Below are positions 1 to 13,834 of a stretch of 64,000 nucleotides of DNA, piece after piece. Position numbers and translations under genes: made by a program. Every line of letters starts with the position of its first letter. The first letter of the stretch is position 1. The DNA is from Lonicera japonica (Eukaryota; Streptophyta; Magnoliopsida; Dipsacales; Caprifoliaceae): assembly GCA_021464415.1 (NCBI GenBank), contig CM038464.1, forward strand, positions 52,186,783-52,250,782. Reading direction: 5' to 3'. The notes under the pieces were generated by a model, which was not told the origin of the DNA, made no database searches, and saw nothing but the letters and a program-made list of their open reading frames with translations.

Positions 1-617
1 GTTTTCTGTGTGGACTGTGGGCTGCATCCTCCAAAGTTCTGGATAGTTCACAATTGATGCTATATAATTTGGATAGCGCTGGTTTGTTGATGCCGTAGGA
101 GGTTTTGTGTGTGTAGTTCTTTATGTTGGCTCATTATTTGGTTTTTCTAGTTTTTGCTTTTGATATAAGGATGTAATATCACTGGATGCCTTATCCTCTG
201 TTATTTGGGAACCATTTGCCTTGTACCTTTATGATTATTAATATATGTAAGTTTTGTTTCCCTCTTCATTACTTTTTAATTAATTCCTTTTTGATTAGTA
301 CTTTAGTCTGTGATTTGTCAACATATTTTACATCCTTCAGTTTATATGGAATTTAGATATCGTAAACTTCCATACATATTTTCGCCACTCACCAAATTTC
401 AGGCTTAAAAATTAATAAGATTATCCCATTGATATTGATTATTGACGTATCTGTTTGGCTTTTACATGGTCTTAATACGAGACTTCATCCACCACAGGAA
501 TACTAATCAACTTTTCATGGACATGAAGTTTTACAAAAGCTATTAGGTGCTTATGCTCTTATACAGGAAAAAATAGCTGTTGCTAAAGCTCTCATTGTTA
601 TTGTTCAAAATTCACAG
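1..617. other. Intronic or upstream sequence of the TcdA-like gene
   Basis: I see no convincing exon here. A pyrimidine-rich tract and a splice acceptor at 616-617 lead into the first recognisable exon, so this is most simply an intron whose 5' exons lie to the left of the window. Confidence 0.6.
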
Positions 618-3453
618 GTAAAGGATCGGTATCCACTACTTCTGTGAGAGGCCTCGGGGATGAGAATAATGGGGTGGCTGGCTTTGACCTACTAAAAGAT
701 GAAATAGTTTCTGAACAGCTTACAAGGTACTCTTAAGTGTCTTATTTGATTCATTGATTTTGTTCATAGACAATGTTTTTAAAAGTGCTAGGCTGGAGGA
801 GGGCGTCTGGGGACTAAGCAATTATTTGCGTTTAATTAATTTTTATACTATATTACTACCAACAGATCAAACTTTACCTATTAAAAAGTGGTAGACTGCC
901 TTTGTTTGGGTTTATTAATTAGAGCACTGGCATATACAGATGTGGGCCATGTGGCTTTGTTTGGGTTTATTAATTGTTGGATTTACTGATAAGGAAACTG
1001 TCATGTTTGCTGTATTTGATGTGTCTAATACCATGTACATACCGAGTTATATTAGATTTCAGTATTTGTGACCATGTATGTCAGAGCCAGGGTCAGTCCC
1101 AAGATTATAAAGGGCCTGGTACAAATATTCAAATGATCCCTTTTTATATACAAGATGCTTCTTGGGCCCATATTCTCATACTGTGTTTTAAATATTGGGC
1201 CCCTTGCATAGTTTATAACAAATATGTTGTAATAAGGGCCCTGTGAGTTGGCCAACCTACACACCCTTAGGGCCTCCTTGTCAGACAGTGAGCATACATG
1301 TCAAACACCAAATAAATCTGTCTTTGTGCTTGCAGTCAATCTTAGTTAGGTCCTAAAAGCTTATTATCCCGAAGGGAATTTGAGGAACTCTTGGTTCTCA
1401 TGTTGATATTGTTTTCAGCATTGAAATGATTTGAAGGTTTTAAGGGCTTGTATGAAACAAAATTCTTTTAATTGCTCCTTTATTGATAACTGAAGATGGA
1501 ATTTGAGCAAAATTTCATATATCTCCCTTTTTTTCTTCTGTTGTTAGGAATATTCAGTTCTTTGGACTTGAATCCCAACAGAAAGTGACTGCGTCTTATG
1601 TTGTAGTTATTGGTCTTGGTGGGGTTGGGAGTCATGCTGCATCCATGCTTTTGAGATCAGGGGTGGGCAGGCTCCTCCTTGTGGATTTTGACCAGGTAAA
1701 TTTATGTGATACACTTCTGTTTTCATTTTGGCAATGTTATATATATATATCTGTTTTTCAGCTTCACTGTGTATATAACAGCCATGGAAATGCATTATGA
1801 TGCAGTTGTACATGCTTATATTTAGGATCTGTTTGTCAAAGTTTTCCTGAGTAATAAACTTGGTTAAAGTTGGATAGTGTGTACATTTTCACCTTTTGTG
1901 ATGTGTGATTGTCTAAATTTTCTACGTTAGAAGTTAGAACGCACTTGTGCTCCAACATTTTCCTTTTCAAACTTTTATTTTCGCACCCCCTTGTTTTTTG
2001 TTTTATGGCACACAGAGCCAGAACTTGCATGATTATATCATCATTTCGTGGAAAATATACGTGGTTTTCACCCAGAAATGAAGACAATCAAACACCCTTA
2101 AATGCCTTCTACATAGAACACTTTTCCTTGGAAAACACATAACTGGCAATGAATCGTTTTCTATCTAAATTCCATGCTTGCTTGCAATCAGACACACTTA
2201 TATTGATCTTGCGAGGGTTGTAAACATTCGTATGAGTTAATCACAAATTTATTGTTAGTTCATATTGTAAGCTACCAAGACTTCTTGGCGAAGCTTGTTA
2301 TCTTGTAATAGTTTAATGATCTTGTAGTTTTGATTTCCTTGCATGTAACTAATGCATCTCCTTCATAAGGATTTCTCCTATGACGGCCAGTCTTTGATGA
2401 TTTTGTCATCATCCGTTTATTCTTGAATGGGCCCATTCAATGACATAAAATATCGCAATGTGATAAAAGATTCAATTAAAATGACCACCTCAAAGATTTG
2501 TTTGGCTCTGCAAGAACAGCCCTTCAAATTGTGAAGTTTTATTTTAATGAATCACACACATATATACCAGATGAGTCAGTGAGTTACCAGAATTTTTTTA
2601 ATCATCAAATTCTAAATTGAATTGGATTAGTTGAAATGTCCAAAATACTTATTCTCTTGTGCTTGTGCAAAATGTTTGGAACAAGGCTTCCCAACAAAAG
2701 GAGAAGAGCTTGGTTTTCTCTTCATTGTGTTTCATCAAATATTCCACCAGTAAAACTCTCATGATCTTTCCTACCCAATTGCACTCCAGTTATTGGTGTG
2801 TATCTCAAAATTTAGGATCATCTTCATCATAAACTCAAACACCTCGAGTCTGTAACGTAGTAGCATTTTAAAACTTGATAGTGCCTCACTACTGGTGCCC
2901 AGATTGAATTTAAATCGAACGTAGAAAATAGCATGCCCTCCATCCAAAATTTAGAGTTCAATATTACTTTTTGGGACATACTCACCGTACCAGCTCTTAC
3001 AATAGCAAACAAAATTTATTCTTAACCATTGATTATGTTGAAATTAGTGGATCCTTGAAAATTTTTAAACTCAAACATGCAATCCTAATTTCTATTCATT
3101 TGGACTGTCTAATAATGGCTTTCATGCTGTTTTTCATTTTTTTTCCTTTATATATATATATGAATGTATTCATCAGTATCAGCTGCCAATAAGTAATTGA
3201 GTGACTATACGTTTAGGTGTCACTGTCATCTTTAAATCGACATGCTGTTGCAACAAGGGAGGATGTTGGTACACCTAAAGCTCAATGCCTCAAGAAGCAC
3301 TTCTCATCAATTTTCCCAGAGAGCCACATAGATGCAAAAGTGATATTATATGATGCTTCCTCTGAGGCAGAAATTCTTTCTGGCAACCCTGATTTTGTTC
3401 TCGACTGTATTGATAACATCGACACAAAGGTAACTCCACATCTTTTCTTGTTG

Positions 3454-3484
<31 letters not shown>

Positions 3485-6400
3485 CTTTTTTGCAATAGGA
3501 GTGTTCAAGTTTGACTTATTTGTTTTTGGATTTTTTTGACTTTGCTTCCTGTTCTTAATGCGGAATTAGACCAATCCCTCTTTTTCATAATCATTAGACT
3601 TTGCCCCCTGTTCTTATTGCGGAATCATTAGACTTTGCCCCCTACATGTGAGGAAATCTCAAAGAATTACATAAATATGGGAAGGGGGCAGGGGATATCT
3701 GATATTTTTAAAAGTAAATCCTTTGACTTAACCCAACGTTTCTATGTAACTCCTTGAGATTCCCCCTCATGCTGGCGGCATAGTCTATCGATTATGAAAA
3801 CAGGGGTTAAGTCTAATTTGCATACAAAATGTAGGGTAAAGTAAACAAAGGCCCTTTGTTTTTTTAATGCATATCTTTCTTTCAGTGTTCTAAAAATCAG
3901 AGCCTAGGCGCCACCAAAACGACTTGAGTACCCGACTAAGCCTGGTCGTTGGGTAAAATCGGCCAATGGAAAAATCGGTCATTAATCGGCTCAGTCGGCC
4001 AGAAGTTGGTGACTTGGGAAGGTTTTTTTTTTTAATATTTTTGTTCCCAAAAAAAGGAAGAAGTTGCTTGTTTTACCTCACTCTCCTCACGATCTGATCT
4101 GTCGAAAACCTCAACTCGTTGTCCCCTTACATTTTGGGCATACAGATGATTTATGAGTAATTAGTACTCTTAGAGCCTTGCCTATGTATGGGTTGGCAAC
4201 TAATACCCTTGGGCCTTCTTTGCGGGCTAACATTATAAGTATATGGGTTGTAGTTGGGTTCAATTTACATGGGTTATTTATTCCAAAAATGATATAGGCC
4301 ATAATGATATATATAGGTTATGTATTGTAGTATATAAAATGATATTTTTAATAAAAAATTGTTTGTCCGATTAATCCCTTAGGTGCTAGTCCCCACCTCA
4401 CCAACCTCGGGAGGCCTAGCGATTCTTAAAATATTGCTTTCTTTTATCATTTTTTTATTCATTTACGTGGGTAAACATTCCATATATTGTTACACTTCTA
4501 TCCTCTTTGAATTTCGTCCTCTGTGCCGTTCAAATAGAGCTCTGTAGGGCTAAAGGAACTTTATTGACAACAAGAGAAGAAGATACACGGTAAAAGGAAA
4601 AGGAGTCCTTTGAGATGGCTAAAAATCTAAAGACAATAATATCTAAGAAAATAAAAAGGCCCTCTATTCCTTGGGGATATCATTTGAAGATTATCTTATA
4701 AAAGCACCTGTTGCTCGATTCCAAATAGAAGCCAAAAACACGTCCTCCTGTCCTGATCTCTGATAAATCAAAAAGGTGAAACCTGACTTTCGTAGATAAT
4801 TCTATAAAAGCTTACTATTAAGAGAATACAAATATTGAATGACTTAAGGACACTAAATAGTTATTAATATCCCCAATTTCTCTGTAATTCAAAATTTTGG
4901 ACATGAAATTTGAAGAGAAAGATGGCCCTTCATTGTAGTATTAACATGCGCCCTAAGGGCACACAATAAGAACCTAAATATAGAAAGAACAAAAGCAGAA
5001 CATGCATTAAATGATGCACATATTCTCATGCAAGACTTAATTCTTTCCAATTATAGCATATTTGGGCACATGTTAACACTATAAAAGCAAAAAAATTAAA
5101 GATAGGTGCATCATGTATTGTGAAAATACAATTTATTTTCTTAGTGCCACCTGCCATAATGTTTCTTGGTGCATGCGGATTAGAGGTTGCACACTTGGAG
5201 AGTTGGAGAGTAGTGATTTAATAGGTCTAATTCCCCAGTTTATGAAATTGTAAAGAAAAAGGTTAGTTCTAAAAATCGCTAGGCTGTCCTAGGTTGCCCG
5301 GGGGGGGGGGGGGGACTACAGACTAGGGGATTAATTGGACAGACGACCATTTTAAATAATATAATACTAATAAAAAGACTAGGACAAACGACACAATTTC
5401 ACTATTTTTTATTTTTTAAAAAAAAAGTCCCAAATTGCCGAGTTATCACACTGGCATTTTCTTCGAGAGACTAGGGAAAATCCAATCGGCTGAGTGGGGA
5501 CTAGGGTCGAGGCGGGGATTAATTGGCAATTAATCCTGATTTTTAGAACACTGAAAAGTAGAATTGAAAATATTAACAGAATTGAGTGTCTGTAAAATCC
5601 AAAAATCCTCCCAGAGTCAAAGGCGATATCCAACCCCCCTCTCACTACAAAGGAGTGAACAAAGGTTATTTATGTTAATAAGCTTGGCCAATAACTATTA
5701 CGAGACTAGGTATTTACAAGCCCTCACAAGATATGCATGCACAAGCACTGAAGTGAAGACAAATCATTCCCTTTCCATTAGAGTGGGTAGCATCTGTGGA
5801 GATTTATTACCTGTATCATTAGGATAATGTAAGTTGCTTGGTAATATTTCTGAGTTTGGTTCCTATCTGGATAAGTATTATATTGTTCAACTTTCAATTA
5901 CCATTTTTTTTTGTAGATAAGAACTTTCAAGGTGTGCAAATGAAATGTGATTTTGTCTTATAGTTTCACTATTCAATTTTAAAGTGCGTGCTTAATCATA
6001 TTCAATAGGTGGCACTTCTTGCTGCATGTGTACGTAGGGGTTTAAAGGTTCTATCTGCAACAGGGGCTGGGGCAAGAGCTGATCCAACAAGAATCCGCGT
6101 GGCTGATATTAGAGAGTCGAGCAATGACCCATTATCTCGATCTGTGAGACCTTTTAACTATTCAATAATGGAATTTTTTAATATACCACATGTTTATTGC
6201 CTGTCTAATTATGTGATTTATTCCTATGGATTTTTAGTTTGCATTTCATGGTAATTGTTGGCTTGTTGCATGTCAAATATTCAACATTTTTCCGACAAGT
6301 TCTTTTAAGTTTCCTGTGATCGTATTGACAGCTCACAAGTACTCTTTAACACATATGGATGATAGTTAAGACTTCTGAACAATAATAAACTTTCTTATGT

Positions 6401-9400
6401 CGTTTACATGGTAATATGCAATTCATGCTTCGGGTTATCAAAAGAGTGTTTTGAAGACATTGGGTGGGATGACGATTCGGATACGGTTATCGTCCTTTGT
6501 CCTGGCCATTGGAATGGACATGCTTGTGACATTACTCAGTCCTCCTTAGGGTTAAGTTGGGTCTTGTATCAAATTTTTGAAATTATTATTTATACTCGAT
6601 TAGAGCATCCACAACAGTCCAAATTTGTAGGATAATTAGGATAAACATAACCTATTATACTGTACTTTACATTAGTCAAATGATAAACTTAAGTTTGGCT
6701 AAATTCCTTGTCATACGGACAACCTGATGTTGGTTAGGTTCCAAACGGACAGCTGCTGTCCATTTGGGACTCAAACAGTATATACAAGACATCTCTTGTC
6801 CATTTTGATGCTCAATTATTATCCGGACATCTCTTCTCTGTTTTTCTCCTTTACTACTAACATTACACAAATTAGACTGCTGTGGATGCTCTTATGTGCC
6901 AGAATTGAGATTTTTGGGATTTACTCAATATTAGTGGGATTGGTGCTAGTCCAGTAGCCTATAAATATATGTGTAATCACCCAATTTAAGAGCTGAAATA
7001 CGAGAATTTGATTTTGTGCCTGTGCGTTTTGACTAACCATTGAGGTGAAGGATTCTTCTCCCCTTTCTTTTCTTTATGTGCCATTCTCTTCACTTCGTTT
7101 TAGAAGGTTTTTTTTCTTTGTTTCAATTTCTTGTTCTATTTAGAAAAAAAATTGAGTTCTTGAAATTCCAGTAATTTGATCAAAGTGTATGAGCATTCTA
7201 AATTCCTAATTGTCTTGTGCTTTTGTCTATTCATATTGCTTGTTGTGGTGCTGAGGCCCTATGGAATGTACATTTTGCAGGTGAGACACCGTTTAAGGAG
7301 AGACTATGGTATTGAAGGTGGCGTACCTGTAGTTTTCTCTTTGGAGAAACCCAAGGCAAAGCTTCTTCCCTTTAAGGGACCTAGTGGAGATGATGAAAAT
7401 CCATCTGATTATCAAGTAAGGATGTTCGCTTGCCTTTTGAAATTTTATGGTGTTTTTGATTGCAAAGCTGGAATTTGATTGAAAAAATAGCTAATTTTTA
7501 TGACAAGTTAGAAAATGAATGAGTGATCCAATGAGATGTTCTATTACTTTCCACTTTCCATGGGATCCTAGTCTTTGGATGTTGGGTGTGTTAGAACAAT
7601 TTTCCAAGAAAAACAAGAAAAATATGGAGAACATCTCACCAAATCACTCAGATCTTTCCAACTTCTAATAAATATTAGTTGTTTTTTCAATCATTTTCCT
7701 ACTATGCAATGGAACATACCCTTAATTACTACTAATGCATCTAAAAAAGATAATCCCGCCTTCCTTTTTTGGATGTCTCAAATTGATACTCCCATTTCCT
7801 TCTCAAGACATAATCAATATACCATTTCTCACAATAGAAAATGAGTTGTGTTCTTGATCATTGATTATGTTGAAATTTGTTGTTTCCTTAAAAAGTACTT
7901 AACTCAAAATGGGGCTATCTTTTTGAGATGGAGGGAATATTAGATACCCATTAGTGTAGAAAAATGGCCAGGTCGTACTTCTTGCTTCTAGGGACATTGA
8001 TCCGAAGCTCGAGTACGGTCCATGCACTGTTTTTCTTATCTACCATGACGAATCAATTGATTAAAATATTGGAACTTGCTTTTGTAAAATATTTTTTTTG
8101 CCACAAAAGCATGATGAGATTTAATGTTGTGAATGGTGATATCAGATAGTGCCGGGGTTTAGAGTTCGCATAATTCCTGTTCTAGGAACCATACCTGCTA
8201 TTTTTGGACAAGTCATGGCATCCTATGTTGTGACGCAACTGGCCGGGTTTCAAGTTCAAATGGAGCCAGTTGTAAATTTTGATATGGATCACTATCGAAT
8301 GCTCCATCAGCGCCTCATTGAGCATGAAGAGTTGATGTATGGAACATCCATGGAAGTTCAGGTACAAATATTTTGCATTTTACTTTAGCTGTGTTTGTTT
8401 CTTTCCTAAATGTGTTTATGGGTCCACTACACAATTACTGCCAAATATTATCTTAATTCTTTTTATATCCTGTTATTATATCTTAGTTCTACGGGTAGTA
8501 GGATAGTTTTTTGAAAAAATTATGATTAGGTTCCTGAGTTTGAATTTTTTTGGATGTGATCCCTCAACTTTTTCTTTATAGGATGTGGTCCTTGTAGATA
8601 TTGTATTTTTTGGTATCTCTAGTGTATGCGCCAGAAATTAGTATCTACTGCATGGTATCTGAGTCCTTGCCAGAGGCATATTCCAAAAAAGAGTATCTCG
8701 GCATACCACATCCTTTTAAAAAAAGTTGAGGGACTGCATCCTAAAATTTTCACAAGGACCGGATCCTAAATGCCCCTAGTTTTATTTTTGTCTTTGGAAA
8801 ATGTTACTTTTCCATCCAAATTTCAACTTTTGTTGTCCTTGATAGGCTAAACATTGTCTACAATATCCCTTCCCACCACAATTATAAATGACATTGTGAC
8901 AGGATATACCTCTATATAAATGACATTACAACAGGATATACCTCTACACTATGAAGCATAGACCCGACACGCGACACGTGTTTTGATACGACTCACAATT
9001 TTTCCAAAATGTAGGACACGACACGTGGGGGTACAGGTTCTTAATTAACTAATTATATATATATATATATGCAATAAACATTATAAATATTTAAGAATTC
9101 AATAAAATGAAACTAGATTGCATTAATAACCCAAATACTCAAAACAAGATCACTAAATTGTTCCACAGAATGATAGAAAACAAAAGGGGAACATAAAAAG
9201 TGGCTTAGTTGCCTCATCCTTAGTTGATGTTGTAGTGAAGAAACACTAGGAGTAGTAGCCATCTAAATCAATTATCAAGTATTAGAGACTAATTAAATCC
9301 AAGTGTCGGGCCGTGGCTTCCAAGAGAATGTCCGTGCTTCATAGCCTCTACATGAAGTTACTAGGTATAACTCATGCCTACGCTTGCATAGTTGTGCCTA

Positions 9401-12206
9401 CGGCACTATTCTTGTCTACAAAAGGATTATTTGTGGCCATGATATTGATACAAGACACATTTTATTTATAACTAGACAAAGAACAAAATAAAATTATTAA
9501 AAGCTAAGATCAATTCAGAAGCACTTTGTTATGAATGTACCAGACATGATTTGATTGTCTAATTGACCTAACAATAGATTTTGACTATCTATCCTACAAC
9601 ATATCGCAATAAATAATAGCAAAATGACCCTTATTTATTTTGACCCTCAAGGAGCTGTTTATTGGATGAAAATGTCCTAATTTGTATGTAGCGGTGATGT
9701 ATAAGGGTGTCATGATTGAACATTTTCGATGAATATTGGATGATGAAGATTTTGTTAGGATTTACCTTCTTCACATAAATGAAAGAATATATTACAATTG
9801 TTTGGGAGAATGGTCTGACTTGATATATCATCACCGCATTTCATCTTTCTGGTGGAGAAGGAATTTTCGGGTAGCCTTGAAGCAGATTGCAGAATTTGGG
9901 TGGGAGAGAAGTCTGGGCTGTTTTCAACAAAGTCATATTTTGAGATATTAACTTCCTCTTCTAATGACAGCTCCTTTGCAATTTATAATTCGATTTGGAA
10001 GGTGGGTATCCCTCCTAAGGTGAAAGTCCTAGCTTGGTTGGCCGCATGGAGAAAAGTCAATACGAATGATATACTCCAAATTAAAAAGCCCTATATGGTT
10101 TTATCTCTATCATGGTGTGTAATGTGCAAATGCAATGGTGAGTCGATTGATCATTTACTTGTTCACTGCCCTTTTGTTCGTTCTATTTGGAATAATCTTC
10201 GTAGAGAGTTGGGTATTATCTCTGTGTTTCCTAAGTCATGGTTTGATCTTTTATTAATTGGATGGAGCTTTAGAGGCAACAAGAAGAAGAATAAAATTTT
10301 ATGGAGGTCATGCTCTATGGCTATTTTATGGTGTGTTTGGGGGGAAAGAAATAGAAGAATATTCGAAAGCAAATCAGAACTTGTCGATGAAGTCTGGGAG
10401 AGGGTTAAATCATACGCATCTCTTTGGGCCTATACGTCCAATTTTTTCAGTTCGTTATCTCTTGATGATCTAAGGAGGGATTGGTCCACAGCTGTGGTTT
10501 GAAAGATTATCCGTAACTTGGGCCCGGGGTTTTTGTGGGGAGTCTTTTTGTTGTTCGTTTTTCTGCTTATTTCTTTATCTCCATGTTTTGTGGTTGTTGA
10601 TTTTTTTGTGCTTTCTTTTTCCTTGGGACTTTTGGTCGACTTCTTGTAAACCATCAGTCCCTCTTTGCTCGTATTGATTATTTTTTCTCAATATAAGTCT
10701 CTTTTCTGATCAAAAAAAAAAAAATGTAAAAATGACCTGTCTGGTCTGTTGGATTTTTTATTTAATTTTTTTTTTGGGTGGTTTGTAAATTACCTTCATG
10801 ACGAATTCACAATTACCATGTCTTTTTTATATAGACAATAACTATATTATTTCTCACCATCTGTTCGTATCACTCTTTAAGGTAGATGTTGAAGAAGTGA
10901 TGTATATTGCAAAGGAGTTGTGGCATGGACGAAGTGCAAGAGATCAATCTATAAAAGATGTAGGACGCGGAATGTGGCGTTCGGCGAATGAGTTAATACT
11001 TGTGAGGTATGGTTTCACATGGATTTACAGTTGTGTTTGCTTTTACCTATTGATGCTGAATTGAATTAAAATTCAACATTCAGTTTTAAGAGGCTAGTCT
11101 TTTACTGATTTCTTAATTCAACTTCAATGAAATTTTGTTCCAATGGTATCCCTATTCCGTTTGTTCATTAAATATTGATGTATATCATAATGATAAGGTA
11201 AATTTGTAAAATGACACTTGTTCAATATTCAAAGCCAAATAAAATCAAACACATTTTTTAGAAGTTCAGTTCTATATTAAGCATTCAGAATTCATCATTC
11301 AGTGTTCAACATCCAGAGATTTGAAAAACAGACAGACCCTTACTAATCTTTGGTAAATCATGCGTAAAACTTTTCTTGGCCAAAGTAATCTTGGAAAGTA
11401 ACACCAAACTATATCGAAGAGTCTTGTCCCCTTTGGTATGTCTCAAATTAAGAGTCCCGTTTCCGCAACCGAGCTCTAAGATGGTGCAGTACCCCAAAAT
11501 TAACCTCATATTGTAATCCAACTATCTTGGTTAATAACTAACCTAGTTTTGACACTGTGGCCCGGTGTGTTTGGAAAATGAGTGAGAAAACAACTAATTT
11601 TTTTTATTTGGATGTTGGGAAATGAGACAAGTGATTTGGTGAATTGTTCTATTAATTTTTTGGTTTTTCACGGAATCTAACTCTTTGGTTGGTGGGTAAG
11701 AAACACCTTCAATGAAAAATAAATGAAGGTGGAGAATGTCTCACCAAATCACTTATCTTCGTTTTTTTTACTTGTAAAATGTTGAATTGTTAATGCCTCT
11801 ATTACATTTAACCTGTGCCTAGTCGGCTAATTAAATATTATTTGATTACGAGAAGAATAGAACTTACATGCTTTTTGGCATTGCCAACTATCAGATGGGA
11901 TCGAGCAAAGCCAGCATCAGCTTCAAATCTTATTCTTCTAAAATTCAAAGAGGTAAGTGTATATCCACATAATGCGTTTATTATATGAATAGCCACTTGC
12001 CGATTACATCTACTTGACTATATATATATACATACATATATGTAGATAGATTTATACATGCTTGTTCAAATGAGGTGACCATCTTTTCCATTTAGGCTGA
12101 TGAGCATGAGACGAGGACACTTGAAGATATAAAGGAAGAAGAACCTGCATTTTTTGCTAGGATTACATCTGTGCTGAAGCGGGCTGAATTAGAATTCTCT
12201 TTATAA
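618..12206 (+). CDS. tRNA threonylcarbamoyladenosine dehydratase (TcdA/CsdL-like, ThiF/E1 superfamily), 5' end outside window
   Basis: Nine exons can be joined with GT-AG junctions and matching phases: 618-726, 1548-1695, 3217-3429, 6009-6143, 7281-7415, 8146-8361, 10882-11006, 11895-11952 and 12096-12206 (TAA stop). The product shows the ThiF/E1 Rossmann fold: a nucleotide-binding GLGGVGS loop in the second exon, DFDQ followed by NRHA across the exon 2/3 junction, the DCIDNIDTK strand, and GAGARADP in the fourth exon. This is the TcdA/YgdL subgroup, which in bacteria and yeast uses ATP to dehydrate t6A37 of ANN-decoding tRNAs to cyclic ct6A; yeast homologues sit at the mitochondrial outer membrane. 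The plant location is not visible here because the N-terminus is missing. All introns contain transposon insertions but the coding exons look intact. The next host genes are the GFA copies and NDUFS1. Family assignment is secure; the exact substrate is inferred. Confidence 0.93.
3457..3483. repeat. (TTA)n microsatellite
   Basis: About nine TTA/TAT units directly downstream of exon 3 of the TcdA-like gene, in its intron. Confidence 0.85.
3883..4435. mobile_element. Non-autonomous hAT element (CAGTGTTCTAAAAATC family)
   Basis: Starts with CAGTGTTCTAAAAATC and ends with a degraded inverted copy (GATTCTTAAAATATTG). A perfect 8-bp target duplication, CTTTCTTT, flanks it at 3875-3882 and 4436-4443, the length typical of hAT. 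It encodes nothing. It lies in the TcdA-like intron between exons 3 and 4. Confidence 0.85.
5263..5553. mobile_element. Non-autonomous hAT element, same family as 3883-4435
   Basis: TTCTAAAAATCGC at the left and GATTTTTAGAACACTG at the right form the same inverted ends as the element at 3883. The target duplication is imperfect (AAAAGGTT against AAAAGTAG). A G run of about 16 bases lies near the left end. Confidence 0.7.
6603..6891. mobile_element. Tourist-like MITE (PIF/Harbinger type)
   Basis: Inverted ends GAGCATCCACAACAGTC and GACTGCTGTGGATGCTC, flanked on both sides by TTA (6600-6602 and 6892-6894), the 3-bp target of PIF/Harbinger elements. It is 289 bp long with no coding content, in the TcdA-like intron between exons 4 and 5. 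Confidence 0.85.
7508..7645. mobile_element. Foldback MITE remnant
   Basis: GAGTGATCCAATGAGATGTTCT on the left is roughly matched in inverse by AGAACATCTCACCAAATCACTC on the right. The same motif pair recurs at about 11,620-11,765, pointing to one MITE family. I could not fix the ends or a target duplication. Confidence 0.45.
8535..8775. repeat. Foldback element with about 35-bp inverted arms
   Basis: A left arm carrying GGATGTGATCCCTCAAC and GGATGTGG is inverted on the right as CCACATCC and GTTGAGGGACTGCATCC. This is typical of a small inverted-repeat element in an intron. No target duplication was found. Confidence 0.55.
9630..10728 (+). mobile_element. 5'-truncated L1-like LINE with poly(A) and target duplication
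   Basis: An open frame at 9852-10502 (up to 216 aa) matches the C-terminal part of plant L1-like ORF2, including the zf-RVT region: IWKVGIPPKVK, a CVMCKCNGESIDHLLVHCPF metal-binding block, and WCVWGERNRR. About 210 bp of 3' untranslated sequence and an A tract at 10712-10724 follow. AAAATGACC at 9621-9629 is repeated at 10729-10737, a target-site duplication. Reverse transcriptase proper is missing, as expected for a truncated insertion. It lies in the intron between exons 6 and 7 of the TcdA-like gene, in the same orientation. Confidence 0.85.
11570..11768. mobile_element. MITE remnant related to 7508-7645
   Basis: GACAAGTGATTTGGTGAA on the left pairs inversely with TCACCAAATCACTTATC on the right, around a central AT-rich stretch. 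The same sequences occur near 7,520-7,640. The boundaries are uncertain. Confidence 0.45.
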
Positions 12207-13834
12207 GCAATCGTGGATAGTATAGATTCAGATTTTTATGCGTATTGCTCAAGCTACATTCTTTTTCTCATTTCAATTTATGTGCGTGATTCGCTTGTTA
12301 AGGTTTGTGAGAAAATTGAGGTAGCTTGTTTGAGGTAACATTAAGACGTGCTAAATCACTTTGAATGATCAAAAGAATGAGAATGCAGAGAAGGCAACTA
12401 ATCGCGCATATGTAGAAATAATCATCTAAATCTACAAATAGATGTTTTGTTAATTTGAATATTGTAATGGAATATTTGTTTAGGGAAAAATCTAGGATCA
12501 GCTTACTAATATCATAATTATAGAGCCCGATACCTGTTTGGTTATGTTTTTAAAAGTTGTTATTCTTCTTTTGTTTTTGAAAGCAAGTTTGGCTTGAGTT
12601 TTTGTTTGGCCTTTTTATTCATTTAAATTGTGTGAGAATATATAATCTCTCAAGGGAGATGAAATATGGCTTTTTTTGGGTCTGAGTTTGTGTTTACCTT
12701 TTTCTTTCCTCAAGAGGAAGGTAGAGTAGTGCGGCTGCTTTTACAAGAATTTACAAGGTAACTGTACCCACTTTCAAGTTTCAACACAAGTGCAATCAAA
12801 ACTGACTTCACCTTGTTTTAAAAACTGGCTTACGATTGCATTATGCTGAAAAAATTGAGACCATTATTTCAACTCTTTTCTTTTTACCTAAAATATATTT
12901 TCTTGGTTTATTTCTTATACAACGACACCCCTCCCCATGGCCCACCCCACTCCGAAACACAGCCACACCTCTTTTCCCCGCACGAAATTTTCTACACAAA
13001 CATATTTATCTAATACAAAAATTTGATATATCGATTTGACGATTACTCATTGGTTGAAATGAGTTTTGATAAAGATAAAAACAGTATGAATCCAATATTT
13101 TAACCAGTACATAATAGGATGATATTTAAAGTAAATATATTGACTCGCACTTTCTCCAAACTGACCGTTAGTTTTGGTCAGTTCTCTAAATTGTCGTTAA
13201 ATTATTATTTATTTATTTGTGATTAACAAATCTTTCTATATCTGCATGCAAAAGTATTTTGCGTATATGCATAGACAAATGACGTCACTAAAGAGAGTGA
13301 CATTTATTTTATTTTATTTTTGACATAAAGCTAAAGAGAGTACACTTGATAAGAGTTTTCTGCACCGGTCTCTGTCATCGTGGGCATAATATTATATGCT
13401 TTGTTTGAAATTGATGGTTTCACTTTAGGTACATTCTAAAATAATACGAATTTCAATTTAATCTATTGTTAAAAATGATTTTTATTTATTATATAAAATT
13501 TGGTATATTAATTATATTATATAAGAACAACGCATCACTAAACAATTCCAAGTTTTTCTTTAGTGAGAATGAAACTCCCATGCATACAGATCCATACAAA
13601 GAGCCCGTAGAGGGCTTACTATTTCCGCCCAATGCTTGTTATGTAACAGTCCCACATTCATGTCTTGCGTGATTGTATTGAAGCCCGTAAATTCCGGACA
13701 ACCTTCATCATAAATTTTTCTCAGCTGAGAAAAGAGATTGGTTCAAAATTTTCTCAGCTGAGAAGTACGAAGAGAACTAATGAATCAGCTAGCCCTTCGG
13801 GAGTCTCGAAATGGGAAAGACCTCCTAATTATGG
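12207..13834. other. Intergenic, 3' flank of the TcdA-like gene
   Basis: This holds the presumed 3' UTR of the TcdA-like gene, then AT-rich sequence. I see no gene or element with recognisable ends. A short inverted motif (TTTTCTCAGCTGAGAA) occurs twice near 13,717-13,762. Confidence 0.5.
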
